NCBI GenBank assembly: GCA_002633025.1
Contig: NMRB01000539.1
Location: forward strand, 11,930 to 75,929
Reading direction: 5' to 3'
DNA: 64,000 nucleotides
DNA from: Notospermus geniculatus
Taxonomy: Eukaryota > Nemertea > Pilidiophora > Heteronemertea > Lineidae
In this document: in pieces, positions 19,101 to 28,445 of the stretch
Numbering within the stretch: position 1 is the stretch's first letter
Layout: each line of letters starts with the position of its first letter
Notes under the pieces: model-generated
Databases searched by the model: none
What the model saw: only the letters and a program-made list of their open reading frames with translations
What the model was told of the DNA's origin: nothing
Translations under genes and position numbers: made by a program

Positions 19101-19942
19101 AGGAAGGATCCTGAATCCACAAAGCATCTCCTAACAACAACTCCACTGCATCCCGTGTCTCTTAGAACGGTTACCGTCTGTCCATCTACCAATCCGGTGG
19201 TTATCGGCATCGCAATCCCAGCGGTCTTCAGTTCACAGGCAGATGATAGACTGGCCGGCACATCAGTTACACTTGTGGTTGTCGATGAAGTCGATACACA
19301 GCATGAAGCAACTGCATTTGGAGAAGCAGTTTGATCTTGCCCTGAGGTACCACTACCAACATCAGCTCCTGTCGTACTCCCATCGTCACTATGTGTCAGG
19401 GCTGCTGATAACTTGGCTCTACAATCCTTAGCTATATGCCCCTTCCGATGACAGAAATGACAAATCCGGTCTGACATCGGTACACGCAGAGTATATGACG
19501 ACCCAGACATTTTCTTGCTATCTGGCTTCCCACCAGAGTTACTTACCTTTCCCTTGTCTTTCTCCCTCTCCGCATTACTAGCAGAATCATTTGTACCTTT
19601 GGTATGGGACTTTGAGGAAACCTGTACAATATTACCTCCCCTCGCCTCACGGAACTGATCCGCAAGTGCAGTCATCTCGGGCAAGGAGTTTGGAGCCCGC
19701 TCTTTAAGGAATAGACGTAACTCCTGACTGCAACATCCTAAGGGCTGATCACGGATCAAGAGGTCAATCAGACCTTCATAGGTCGGTTTTGTGTCGGACA
19801 ACGCTACCCACCTTTTAAAATAATTTGTCAGCCTTGCAGCAAACTGGACAAAAGTCTCTCCCAACTCAGGTCTACGACTCCTAAATTTCTTCCGGAAGCC
19901 ATCCTCAGTAGCCTCAAACCTCAACAGAAGGGCATCTCTCAA
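16046..19942 (-). CDS. pol: Gag-Pol of Gmr1-type retrotransposon (PR-INT-RT-RH)
   Basis: A 1298-codon open frame. Residues 1-100 are the rest of the capsid domain. Residues about 160-173 are a zinc knuckle, CHFCHRKGHIAKDC. RDTGCSG near 265 is the aspartic protease motif. At 440-500 lies the integrase HHCC zinc domain (HMGS...CSICQR). The integrase core follows, with D in AIDLVGP, D in LTDLGTQ and E in VEKFNGTL. Reverse transcriptase is at about 850-1060, with the active-site FIDD variant of YxDD. RNase H is at about 1150-1265 with RTDAS and ETDHQ. The true reading leaves this frame at 16165, where a run of four C (expected three) shifts it; the last codons are out-of-frame read-through. There is no chromodomain. 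Confidence 0.88.
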   Translation of the reverse strand: MRDALLLRFEATEDGFRKKFRSRRPELGETFVQFAARLTNYFKRWVALSDTKPTYEGLIDLLIRDQPLGCCSQELRLFLKERAPNSLPEMTALADQFREARGGNIVQVSSKSHTKGTNDSASNAEREKDKGKVSNSGGKPDSKKMSGSSYTLRVPMSDRICHFCHRKGHIAKDCRAKLSAALTHSDDGSTTGADVGSGTSGQDQTASPNAVASCCVSTSSTTTSVTDVPASLSSACELKTAGIAMPITTGLVDGQTVTVLRDTGCSGVVVRRCFVDSGSFLDRNQLCTMIDGTTLSVPLAQLNISTPFFQGDVVAMVMDNPVYDLIVGNIDGAREPSDPDNSWSLTQAVVTRGQAQKAKQPVPKLKVARIDDCIGDPASFKSAQSDDPSLKLCHQQAHDGAPKVSASGKVVEWKYKAGLLYRQFHSPTVQNDKVFSQLVIPKAYRDTVMKFSHESILAGHMGSRKTCDRLLSHFFWPGVHGDVSSFVRSCSICQRTTPKGKTAKVPLGVMPVIDTPFERVAIDLVGPISPPTDKGNRYILTLMDYATRYPEATALKRIDTETVAEALLDMFSTVGVPPEILTDLGTQLTSEVMCDVSRLLSFSRLSTTPYHPICNGLVEKFNGTLKQMLRRMCFEKPKDWDRYLSSVLFAYREAPQESLGFAPFELLYGRSVRGPMAILKEFWTKESVDPDIRTTYQYVLDLRQRLEETCKWAHDELWKAAGRYKGYYDRKARPRMMKVGEKVLVLLPTKANKLLLQWKGPCVVKEVVGSMDYRLDVHGKTRTFHANMLKPFVERSGIVTAVAIVDEGDEMIEPDGEGTQVTNVIPPLDVGVGVPSKESIDDVTLCEKLTDEQRRDVRRLLQEFEDVLTDRPGRTELLTHDITLTTQEPLRARQYPIPYQMMETIDKEIEVMLEMGVIEPSDSPYSAPVVIVRKKDGTNRFCVDYRQLNKVTFFDPEPIPLIESIFNQMSGKKYFSKFDLTKGYWQVPLSPKARRMSAFTVPSGHYEFVVMPFGLVNAPATFTRLMRLVLKGMEHADSFIDDTVLSTIPWDEQLGSIRDFLTRLRRSNLTAKPSKCFIGFDSLDCFGHEVSGEVQQPHLSKVEAIQRAPVPITKKQLRAFLGLIGFYRKFIPNFAEIALPLTDLTKKGQPTKVLWSEPQERAFNKLKAIFSASPILRLPELTKPFVIRTDASDRGLGAILLQEDGGTLWPVAFASKKLLEREVKYSTIEKECFAIVWGIAKFQRCLYGAEFILETDHQPHPVLTAETCNKLPIDEVVTLAPALSFYREIYQRDRQCWC

Positions 19943-20383
19943 CTTGTGTAGTTTAGAGCATCATCACATGGAAGTCTGGCATACACCTCGAGGGCTTTCC
20001 TCTTCAAAAGCGCACTGAGGTTAACAGCCCAATCATTCTCCTGCCATTTCTGTGATTGTGCATACCGCTCAAAACGCTGGATGTACGCATCCATATCGTC
20101 CTGAGCATCATTAAAACAAGGAAGTTTAGGTGGCTTGGGTCCCTTCACACCTGTTGTTGTCCCACCTTCGCCTTCGCGTCAAGCAGTTCTATCTGCCGTT
20201 TAGGCTATGTTCTCTCTCCTTCACTCTCTCCTTCTCTTCCCTATCCTCCTTCTCTCGGTTCCTCTCTTCCACCCTCTGACTCCTCAACATATCCTGTTGG
20301 TCCTTGATAAACTGACGAAGCTCCTCATCTTTGAGGCCTAACTTCTCACCAACGGCTGTCAACTCATTGAGTGTTTCCATCAT
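19939..20383 (-). pseudogene. gag: gag N-terminal region, broken frames
   Basis: Begins ATGATG at 20383 with a charged, probably coiled-coil stretch (E/R/K-rich, codons to about 20210). A capsid-like segment follows at 19945-20147, containing AYIQRFERYAQSQKW. The frame changes near 20196, again near 20150, and once more near 19942, where it joins the long downstream ORF. Each break is explained by a single missing or extra base. Whether these are real lesions or draft errors is unknown. Confidence 0.7.
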
Positions 20384-21307
20384 GAGGATATAAAATGGGC
20401 TAAATTTAAGCTAAACACCACGCTAAGTACCTATCAGTTTTCAAAGCTTGAAATACGACAGCAGATGTCAATGAAAGCAACCCCGATTAACTGGACTACT
20501 TGTCATGTAAACACCACCCCACTGAAGACTGATAGAAGTAATAACCCGAGCGGAGCGAAGATAAATGCACTTTACACTATAAACTGTTGGTAATGTACCT
20601 GTCCAATACTGAATTCAGCCCTTCAACCTGAAATAACCTCTCACACAAGGGGACACTCATCCACTAATGATATAAGTCACCACAACAGAACTCTCCCAGC
20701 AGATCTCACACCACAGTCACACATTCACACACTATCAAACGCACAAACAACCATGTGATTATGAAAGCAATGAATATTATCAAAGCTCACCTAGCGAGAG
20801 AGAAACCCTTGTCAACTCCAAATGTACCTTTCCCTCTACAGGAATGATCAAATCAAGACGTGGACTACGCCGACGACATGCTCAATACCAAGGTATAAAA
20901 TACAAACGAAAATACTGAGTACAAACAATGTAATGACATCAAAACGCAGTCGTTCAATAACATCAGTTACAATGGAACATCAGAACATAGTAATGTCAAC
21001 ACACAACATCATCTGCGAACAAACGCACACTATGTAAACTGCACAGTTTGTCCCAAAGAGTACTGCCTAAACTCTAAACACATTGTCTGTCCGTTTCCAC
21101 GTAACCAGCCGCGCGCGACACAATTCAAGACTCCAGCGTAGATGACTCAATCACGAATTTCGACTCCGAGACATGCGCATACATGTACAAAAGCTAACAC
21201 CACAATTCCGGATCCACTACACCGTTGTACGTTTAACGATATCGTATCCCGTTATGGCCACCGTCAAAACCAACTCCTGAAGAAATCTCCGAGGGTCTCC
21301 TAATGTC
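20384..21307 (-). other. Leader region of the Gmr1-type element
   Basis: About 920 nt between the primer site and the first gag ATG at 20383. No long ORF is present, so it is probably the untranslated and packaging leader. Confidence 0.6.
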
Positions 21308-21325
21308 GTCCTGCCGGGGTCGCCA
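21308..21325 (-). promoter_or_regulatory. Primer-binding site
   Basis: Minus-strand TGGCGACCCCGGCAGGAC starts two bases inside the 5' LTR. It begins TGG, as needed to pair with a tRNA CCA end, and resembles the tRNA-Arg-type sites of insect mdg1/412 elements. The exact tRNA is not checked. Confidence 0.75.
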
Positions 21326-21327
21326 AT

Positions 21328-21689
21328 TGTCACAGATTCGAAAGCAGTACGACAAGGAAACTCGAACAACTCGTATACACGTCGACTATAAAATCTTTAA
21401 TCACGACCGGACTGGGGTAGCACCACTTTACACGAACAAGGAACCCAAGCCACATGAAACCAAAATAAAAGAAGATGTCAATAGATTTTCGAATGTAAAA
21501 CATAGAACACCAAGATTGCACAAAAATGGCACCAATCATTCCTAGCCAGCAGGAAGTCTTTCACCCAGCTCCACCACACAGACGAATCACACACTAACTG
21601 CACCTCACTCACTCCATCTATGCAATCACACAGAACTAACACACAGACACACAATCACACACTCTGGCACTATAATGAACTTCGTGACA
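21328..21689 (-). repeat. 5' LTR (right)
   Basis: TGTCAC...GTGACA, 362 nt. It contains the promoter end of the minus-strand element and is followed on the right by the GTCAC duplication. Confidence 0.93.
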
Positions 21690-21710
21690 GTCACGAATGG
21701 CACCAGTGTG

Positions 21711-22086
21711 GCCGAAAGGGTAAATGTCGTCCTGGGTATATACAAAAATTACCCAGGATCTCAGTCTTCACTAAAACTATACCCTGGGTGTAGTTTCGGT
21801 ATCTGAACATCACCCAGCTTCCGCAATCTGTGCCTGGGAACGAGTCCTATTTAGAAATTCCGTGGAATCTCGCTGTTTCGCGCCACCGTAGTTGTTGAGT
21901 GTAGCTGTTCATGACATTCTTCACGCGGTCACGTGACCACGGGCGAGACAACCTCGAATCCAGATGTCATACTACGATGCTGGGTGATGTCCGGCTACCG
22001 AAACTACACCCAGGGTATTGTTTTAGTGAAGATTGAGATCCTGGGTGATCTTTGTATATACCCAGGACGCCATTAACCCTTTCAGC
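21711..22086. mobile_element. Mutator-like MITE, 9-bp TSD
   Basis: Flanked by a perfect 9-bp repeat ACCAGTGTG (21702-21710, 22087-22095). Inverted ends GCYGAAAGGGTWAATG and TCCTGGGTATATACAAA; second arms include ACTACACCCAGGGTAT. It shares CCTGGGTATA ends with 61784-63073. It begins 17 bp from the retrotransposon target duplication. Confidence 0.75.
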
Positions 22087-22559
22087 ACCAGTGTGACTCG
22101 ATCTAGCAAAAGCAGGCACAAAGTTTAGCCCATCTCCAAATCTTATCATCACTTTTATTTTAATGCAGTTATGGTATTTAGTTTTTATTACATTGTTCTA
22201 CTATGCCAGTGCCCATATGCTCATTTCACTTGCAGAATAAACTAATGAGACTTATATTTAATAACTGATAATGAAAGATGATTAACTTTTTTGGTAAACA
22301 ATAGCATACTTTGGTTTTTACTAGAAAATTTCTTCAATACTCATCTTATTAAATTCCCAATCACAGCCTGCTGTGGTGATGAATTCACACACGAAAATAA
22401 TTATCACATCTAATTATTAATTTCGTTTTCTGCAACGGATAATGCATCAAAGCCCACACAGCTAAAGAAAATGAAATAAGATTAGCTGAATTTCAATTGA
22501 TGAAATCACCTATTATATCATACTGTGGTCTATCAGTCTGGGGAGAGACTAAGAGGAAC
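22087..22559. promoter_or_regulatory. Upstream region of kringle gene A
   Basis: AT-rich. The last 130 nt align with the region upstream of kringle gene B (28530-28657), including TTTCAATTGATGAAATCACC. A TATTATATC stretch at 22511-22519 is absent from B. The promoter role is inferred from paralogue conservation. Confidence 0.4.
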
Positions 22560-22602
22560 ATGATGCATCGACTGCAACTCTGCTGTCTCTTATTTTCTAT
22601 GT
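22560..22602 (+). CDS. Gene A exon 1, signal peptide
   Basis: Starts at the first of two ATGs and ends TCTATGT/GTAAGT. It is homologous to 28658-28700 of gene B. Confidence 0.78.
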
Positions 22603-25600
22603 GTAAGTAACGCTACGTTTCAGATCCGAATTTTCCTTCAAATAATAACATGATTAAAGATAATGTATCACGGGTATTTTCGCGGGCCACGAAATTCATT
22701 GTTTATTTACATTGTGTTTGTTTATGTCCAAGCTTTCTTTGTGTTATGAGTAATTTGTTGGTAGCATGCCCCTCTAGAAATTCTGTTGATTCCAAAAGTA
22801 TTCATTGTGATGGGTTGGCATGTCCCAAAAGTCCCAAATAACATAATGTAAACATCCATGTTTACAAACATTGAATGTAAACTAAGAATTCGTGATATAT
22901 TATCTTTAAAACCTTGCGGCAACAAGCCGCAGAGGAAGGAGGAAGTGGCCGAAAAATCAGCACATTAAAGCCGCACAGTATGCACAGCTAATCACTTCCA
23001 TTTCGGCCGATTTTTAGTGCAACCTCGTTTACAGGCGTGCGTGATGTATAGAACCATAGAACCACACATTATAGCATTATCCTGTATCGAGGTTCGGGGA
23101 ATCCCCTTGGGGAATCCCCAATGCTGCGTGTAGTCTTGCGCAGCCAGCCGTTTCGTTCCGCAGTACTGCAATACGGATTCCCAGATTCGAAACAGTGGCT
23201 GGGTGACCGAGACTATGCTCGCCGATTATAACCCATCTGTCTACACTGTGCAGCTTTTAAGCGGGTGATCCACTGTTGCGATTTTGGCTTGAGACGGGGT
23301 TGCGATCCCTTACGATCACCTTATAAGGACTTCCGATTGCCATATAAGGTGGTCGCAAGGGAACACAACCCCGTCTCAAGCCAAAATCGCAACAGTGGAT
23401 TCGCCGCTTAAGATTTACGTACGGCACGAGTCAGGCATGTCCAAGGTGGAACACATTGAAAAGGCACTATCGGTAACATTATGGCATTATTACATCGGGC
23501 TGTTTGCTAAGGTATCTCTACGACATCAATTGTTTTTCCAGGGCTGTGTATCGGGCTAGGTGAGTCCATATTAAAACTTCATCATATGTTTTTTCAAGGA
23601 TAACATTTTGTGCGTAATACGCATGCGCGAGAAGTGCATTGTGGGAACGAAAAGGAACACGTTTAACGTTTTTCGTTCCCACAATGCACTTCTCGCGCAT
23701 ACGTATTACGCACAACATGTTATCCATGAAAAGGCTTATTCGTATAGTCCCTCCAATTGAAGTCCGCCATCAGTTGTCTGTGATAAACTCCTTACAGCGT
23801 GCAGTAATTTACAGGATAAACTGAATGGTAGCACAGTCTTAGCTTTTGCGAACAGGTTTAAAGCGAATCGAAAGCGAAAAAATTTGATTTAGAAATAGAA
23901 TTTGAAAGGGGACGAATTTTCAGGAAAAAATGTAAACAAACTTCTCCAGAATGTCAACAAAGAAATTTTCGTGCATTTTGATTGGCTGAATTTTGTGTTT
24001 ACAAACACCGGCCAAAGGTAAACAAAATCCGCTGTCGATTCGCTTTAATGGTCGGGATGTTTTCTCAGGAGCCTGTTGCTCAATGACGACAGTAATTCCT
24101 GATGTGACTTAGTAGGAGCGGCGTGGTGTAGTGGTTAGCGAGACGAACTTCTGATCAGAGGGTCCCGGGTTCGATTCTCAGTGCTGACTAAGAAAAACAC
24201 AGGCTCGCTTGTGAGCTTGAGCAAGTCACTTAGCCTCACTTGCTTCACCCCACCCAGGTGTAAAAGGGGTACCTGGCTGGTAGTGACGGTCTATGTGAAT
24301 GTTAGTCCAAGAGCGCTGAAATCGGCTGCCGGGACTGTAATACTCCCCGGGGAGTGGAGAAAGTTAATTGAAATGAGGTAATAACTGGGGTAATAATGTA
24401 AAGCGCATTGAGCAGGTCAACTGGAAATGCGCTATATAAGAACCAACATTATTATTATTATAACTCCCGAAACAATTGGAGGGTGGTTGCATTCTCTGAT
24501 TTACAGCATGCACAAAAAATCACTTTCCATAATAGGCCTACCATAGGTATGCATTGATTGTGAACTTGTTACATATACCAGGACACCATGCAATATTTTA
24601 AAATAGAAGACTATTGCAGCTTTTAGCCATGTTATTGTCCCATAAAACCATGGGTCAACAGTTCTGTACCAAAGGAAACCAATGAAAATGCTTGGTTCGT
24701 AAAGTCATCCCCGAATGTGGGAGTGGCCCAACCGGAAGGGCAGGACTAGACAAGAACGGGAGTTGACTAGAACTGAAAAGACTATTCAGAGAACTTCAAA
24801 ATTGGGAAATTATGATCAAATTCGGAATTGGCGAGTTTTCAACTTGTTCCGAAACTGTTATCCAAAAAAGAGAAATAAAAAGACACAGAGTATACAATAA
24901 ATCGGAAAGTCGGCTCCGAATATTTCGCAAATTTTCGACCCCAGTTGGGGTCTTCCTCAGGCGCTATACAGAAGAGATCCCAGAGAATGAGCTAGAACTC
25001 TAATGATGGAAGGAGTTATAATATGGAAGAGGCCCTGGACAAACAGGGAGCTAAGAATCTAGGTGGAATAAGATTTGAAAGCGGACAAAGGTCCCCTTGT
25101 TTGGTGCTAGAGCTTCTTACTAAAAGATGACCTGCAATTAGATAAGGAATGGAGTTAGTAGAAGTGTGATTAGGCTGAAAGACATGAGTTTAGTTACGGC
25201 TTGTGTAGTTAAAAGTAAAACATAAGCAGTAGAAAAAATAAAATACATGTAAAAGGCAATGGAGTTGCTAAGTACCCTCTCCAAAAGCCAAAGAATGGCA
25301 ACAATAAAAGTTGAATAGAGAGAAGGAAAAATGGAGTAAAAAGCGAGTTGAGCGGCTCATGCAGCTTACTGGCCCAAATATGAAATAGGGAAAGGGCATT
25401 AGGAGGACTAGGCCTAATACCAAAATAAGCAACAAAATGTCACTCAAATAAGTGAAAAAACGGGAAATTCCGAAACTGTGCTGATGTTGAAATGACTTCA
25501 ATGGCAAGACTTACACACTTTACACTGGACAGTTCTAATGAAATGCCATGCTGTCTTAACAAGACAAAGGAGGGAAAATTTCTTCCGATTGTTTTTCAGC

Positions 25601-26628
25601 AGCCAGAGAATGCCGGATGACTGTCAAAGGGACGGAATATAGAGGGACGCATAACACTACTTACAAGAGAAAGCCATGTGTCCCGTGGTCAAAAGTTCCA
25701 GACGGCCTGAAGCCTTCTGGTGCTGAAAATAGCGAACATGGATTCTGCAGGAACCCGAATAATGCAGTAGAGCCGTGGTGTTATTTTGAAAAAGATCGTC
25801 ACTCTCGGCAATACTGCGATGTTCCAATGTGCCGCGGTGAGTTGTAATTCTTATTCTATTAAATGTCTCAATAAAATGCAATACAATAGAAAAGAGAATT
25901 CTCTTCAAGACAAGGTGTTAATCATTGCATTGGATGAATATGCAAGTGACTTTCACAATCTTTCGTTTTGTAGTTTTCTTCCAACTTGGTGCGATTATGT
26001 GTCTAGGTAGGGCCTTCCATGTGTAGGTACATCTGAACTTTGTCACATATGTCATAAATTACTCAAGCGAGAATGTTTGGCATTACCGTAAACATATTAC
26101 CCTGGAACATTTTGATATAACATTAATCACTTGTTCTTCTGGTACATTCACCCAGGTGAGCACATGGTCTAATGGACCATTTCATTAGTATTTAGTGTAG
26201 TCAAGCCCTTCCAGAATCATACCCAAGTAAAACGAAATCTGCTGCGATTTGTTCTTAGCCAAATCGGAATTTGAGTAGCCTAAATCACGGAACTTACACA
26301 AACGTTGACCTTATCAAATTTAAAACAAGTGCAATTGTTTTCGTATATAACTAAATGACTAATATTTCCAGAGATGCCCGTCGGATGTAAGAAAACAGAA
26401 AAAGGAGAGTCATACAGGGGGACATTGCAGTGGACAAGGAAAGGCAAATATTGCGTCCACTGGTTTCAAGATTGGTACTTTAGATGGACGCTCGGTCTGC
26501 AGAAAAAAACCTGGTCGAACTTCTGCAGGAATTTTCGTGGCCGAGCAAAGCGGCCGTGGTGTTGGATCGGCGAAAAATATGCCAAGGACTGGGATTACTG
26601 TGACGTGCCCATGTGTCGAAACAAGTGA
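22560..26628 (+). CDS. Secreted two-kringle protein (gene A)
   Basis: Joined exons 22560-22602, 23542-23559, 25600-25836 and 26372-26628 give 555 nt, 184 residues plus stop, with every junction in phase 1. The leader begins MMHRLQLCCLLFSM; the microexon adds W-LCIGL, completing a hydrophobic signal peptide. Two kringle domains follow, each with the six expected cysteines and ending CDVPMC. The first has PCVPW, GFCRNP and PWCYF. The second has YCVHW, NFCRN and RPWCW, then RNK and the stop. No protease, PAN or membrane domain is joined to them. Kringles bind proteins, lysine side chains or lipids outside the cell; the partner here is unknown. A polyadenylation signal is at 26765. Confidence 0.82.
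22655..22910. mobile_element. Foldback MITE in intron 1 of gene A
   Basis: Inverted ends AAAGATAATRTATCACG, with further pairing of TTTACATTG and GTAAACATCC stretches. Confidence 0.55.
23069..23210. repeat. Dispersed repeat, copy 1
   Basis: Inverted copy at 49866-50003 (shared CAGCCAGCCGTTTCGTTCCG and CAGTACTGC words). No coding content. Confidence 0.7.
23261..23407. mobile_element. Foldback MITE with TTAA target
   Basis: Arms of about 50 nt with CCACTGTTGCGATTTTGGCT and complement, flanked by TTAA at 23257-23260 and 23408-23411. Confidence 0.75.
23542..23559 (+). CDS. Gene A exon 2, 18-nt microexon
   Basis: TTGTTTTTCCAG / 18 nt / GTGAGT, phase 1-1. It encodes the second half of the signal-peptide core. 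Homologous sequence is at 30065-30081 in gene B. Leaving it out would keep the frame but shorten the hydrophobic core. Confidence 0.65.
   Translation, partial: GCVSG
23591..23732. mobile_element. Foldback MITE
   Basis: Arms of about 65 nt with GCGAGAAGTGCATTGTGGGA and complement around a six-to-ten-base loop. Confidence 0.75.
23862..24044. mobile_element. Foldback MITE with TTAA target
   Basis: Ends AGCGAATCG / CGATTCGCT, flanked by TTAA at 23858-23861 and 24045-24048. Confidence 0.7.
24115..24462 (+). mobile_element. tRNA-derived SINE with L2-like tail
   Basis: A box TGGTGTAGTGGTTAGCGAG and B box GGTTCGATTC in the head. The tail reads GCGCTATATAAGAACCAAC followed by (ATT)n, matching the 3' ends of L2-dependent SINEs. 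It is the best preserved SINE here. Confidence 0.8.
24926..24963 (-). ncRNA. Hammerhead-like hairpin motif
   Basis: Minus strand CTGAGGA-A-GACCCC-AACT-GGGGTC-GAAA: a perfect 6-bp hairpin between CUGANGA- and GAAA-like core strands. The same layout recurs in the palindrome at 36912-37109. One extra base follows the first core strand, so catalysis is uncertain. Confidence 0.3.
24964..25599. other. Intron of gene A, nothing recognised
   Basis: AG-rich, no domain-bearing ORF and no clear inverted repeat. Confidence 0.45.
25600..25836 (+). CDS. Gene A exon 3, kringle 1
   Basis: 237-nt phase 1-1 exon, GTTTTTCAG / GTGAGT. Six cysteines in kringle spacing. Confidence 0.88.
26372..26628 (+). CDS. 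Gene A exon 4, kringle 2 and stop
   Basis: Acceptor ATATTTCCAG, then the kringle with six cysteines, an enlarged loop (WYFRWTLGLQKK) and the stop TGA. Confidence 0.87.
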
Positions 26629-26764
26629 CCCGAAGCTCCTCGAGGTCCCCGGTGTGTGCTATGCTTGACAGACGAAACACGTGTCAAGAATTATCATGTA
26701 TTTGATATCAAGAAATGAGGCGCGCCGACAATTTCTACGCAAAGATTTGGGAATTGATGCTTAA

Positions 26765-26770
26765 AATAAA
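26765..26770 (+). terminator. Polyadenylation signal, gene A
   Basis: AATAAA 137 nt after the stop, with a second copy at 26772. The surrounding words recur after the stop of gene B. Confidence 0.7.
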
Positions 26771-27132
26771 AAATAAATTGCATTTCCAAACCCAAAATCA
26801 TTTTTACTCATTTTCAGGGGCTATTTTTCCATTTCATGTTATCGAATAGAAATATGATTTCCAACTGTGAACAAGATTAAAGGGACTAACACCCACTGAA
26901 TGTTTACATTTCCGAAAGGTCAAGTTTTGAAGACTGGTGCGACGAAAATGTAAACGGTAGTCACATTATTTTTCATTCACAACTTCAATTCATTTCATTC
27001 TCGATCCTGATTGGCTGAGAAACCTGGAAATACTCAGAGACAAAATGCTGAGGAGAAAGAACGAAGTCAGAACAGATCGTCGTATTCTGCTTTCTCAACC
27101 AGTTTTTGATGGTATGTTCCTTCCTTGCACTA

Positions 27133-27336
27133 AAGTCCGGCAACATCTAACCACGACCCAATGGAATGCAGAAGTTAGGACTTTTAATCACACGCGGCGC
27201 TTGAATAACGGCGTACACGGCGAACAGTAGGGGAACGACCACAAACGGTCGACAGGCATGATTGAAAACCGCAAAGCTCTGCCACAATACATGACTTCCG
27301 CTTCCCATTGGGTCGTAGTTAGATGTTGCCGGACTT
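27133..27336. mobile_element. TA-flanked MITE
   Basis: Arms of about 35 nt starting AAGTCCGGCAACATCTAAC, inverted, flanked by TA (27131-27132, 27337-27338). Confidence 0.7.
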
Positions 27337-27393
27337 TAGCGTGGTCTCGCATCCAGAAATGGTCTGGCGGAGAGGAATCAGGACCTCAGTGGG

Positions 27394-27646
27394 TGCCGAA
27401 TGACTGTCAGAGCATTCGAATATAGGGGGAAGCAAAGTACCGCCTGGGACTGAACACCCTGTGTCCCCTGGACAAAGGTCAAGGGGAGCTGGAAGTGTTC
27501 CAATCGTGCTTCTGCTGAAAATAGCACACATGGATACTGCAGGAACCCGAGAAATGGGAGCAGACCGTCTACAAGGAAAGAACCATGCAGTTATTATAAT
27601 GCATTTCGTTATGGCCAGAGAGACTGCGACGTTCCTATGTGCCCAG
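27394..27646 (+). pseudogene. Kringle exon relic
   Basis: Aligns with kringle exon 33699-33962 over its full length and keeps the terminal CDVPMC and a GTGAAT donor. It has an in-frame TGA at 27451-27453, has lost the PWC core (now PCS), and has no phase-1 acceptor at its start. Intron sequence after it (27765-27800) also matches the intron before gene B's last exon (34425-34460). It is a remnant of a third gene copy between A and B. Confidence 0.75.
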
Positions 27647-27976
27647 GTGAATTATTATTATTACATTACGAACATTATCGAACTTCGGCAGCCTCGTGGT
27701 CTGCCGAAGTTGAGCGTATAAAATTTTGCATACAAGTCGGAGAGTATATCTGACCCGTCAGCTTTAAAGCCCACCGAGTCACATTTAGAAGTCTTGCTAT
27801 GTCGTGTGGGGTATGATTTTCATCATCATCTGGATAAACCTACAACGTACGCATTATGGGATTAAGCATTACGGAATTGAGTTGTATTTATTCTTCAATC
27901 GGGGTACTCGCAGGGTACTGATGGACGCCTCGTTTAAACACGGGCCATTGAACCATCTTTTTAAGATGGGGATTTG

Positions 27977-28349
27977 CAACCTCGTTCCCAGGGGTCGTTC
28001 GCTTTCTGACAATATGGCGATCGCGTCACTAACCCCTGGCATCAGCTTTGGATTTAACGCACGTGATTGGTTGACGGGAAACCGTCAAATATATCCAAGA
28101 ATATACCCAAAGAAATTTTCAAAATATTTTGGATCAAACCAGAAGGTTATCTATATCCAGGTTTGATGATTTTTTGTAAAAAGAATTTTAAAAAGCACTG
28201 GTTAGTATTTCAAATTGATTATTTTGACTCGTGCTGCCACCTATACTTAGTCCAAGATTCCTGGATTAGCAACCGAAGCTGATTCCAGGGGTTAGTGAGC
28301 GAGTGGTCCGAGGTTGTCTGAGCGAACTATACCCCTGGGGACGAGGTTG
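27977..28349. mobile_element. Foldback MITE
   Basis: Nested arms CAACCTCGTTCCCAGGGG (outer) and CACTAACCCCTGG (inner), both inverted. Confidence 0.65.
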
Positions 28350-28445
28350 GGGGATTTGGCCTAGTGGTTTAAGGCGTGCTGCCCCTGAGTGCTGGCGATT
28401 GATGCCTTATGCGAGGGTTTGTGGGTTCGACTCTGGTAGGAAGCA
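28350..28445 (+). tRNA. tRNA-like relic (class II type) or SINE head
   Basis: GGCCTAGTGGTTTAAGGC (A box) and GGTTCGACTC (B box) with a long variable region. Acceptor ends do not pair, so it is unlikely to be a functional tRNA. Confidence 0.35.

Larger units (their letters stand above)
15478..21694 (-). mobile_element. Complete Gmr1-type Ty3/gypsy LTR retrotransposon
   Basis: A 6.2-kb insertion flanked by a perfect 5-bp duplication GTCAC (15478-15482, 21690-21694). The two 362-nt LTRs differ at only three positions. On the minus strand the order is LTR, primer site, gag, protease, integrase, reverse transcriptase, RNase H, polypurine tract, LTR. Integrase ahead of reverse transcriptase is the Ty1/copia-like order; among gypsy-type elements it defines the Gmr1 group described from deuterostomes. 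Sequence features of the enzymes are gypsy-like. At least four single-base frame breaks leave this copy without an intact polyprotein. No envelope-like ORF is present. It was copied in recently, judging from the LTR identity. Confidence 0.9.

Noticed and set aside
16163-19334. Plus-strand ORFs such as 16163-16648 and 17588-17884
   Set aside because: Antisense shadows of the Gmr1-type polyprotein.
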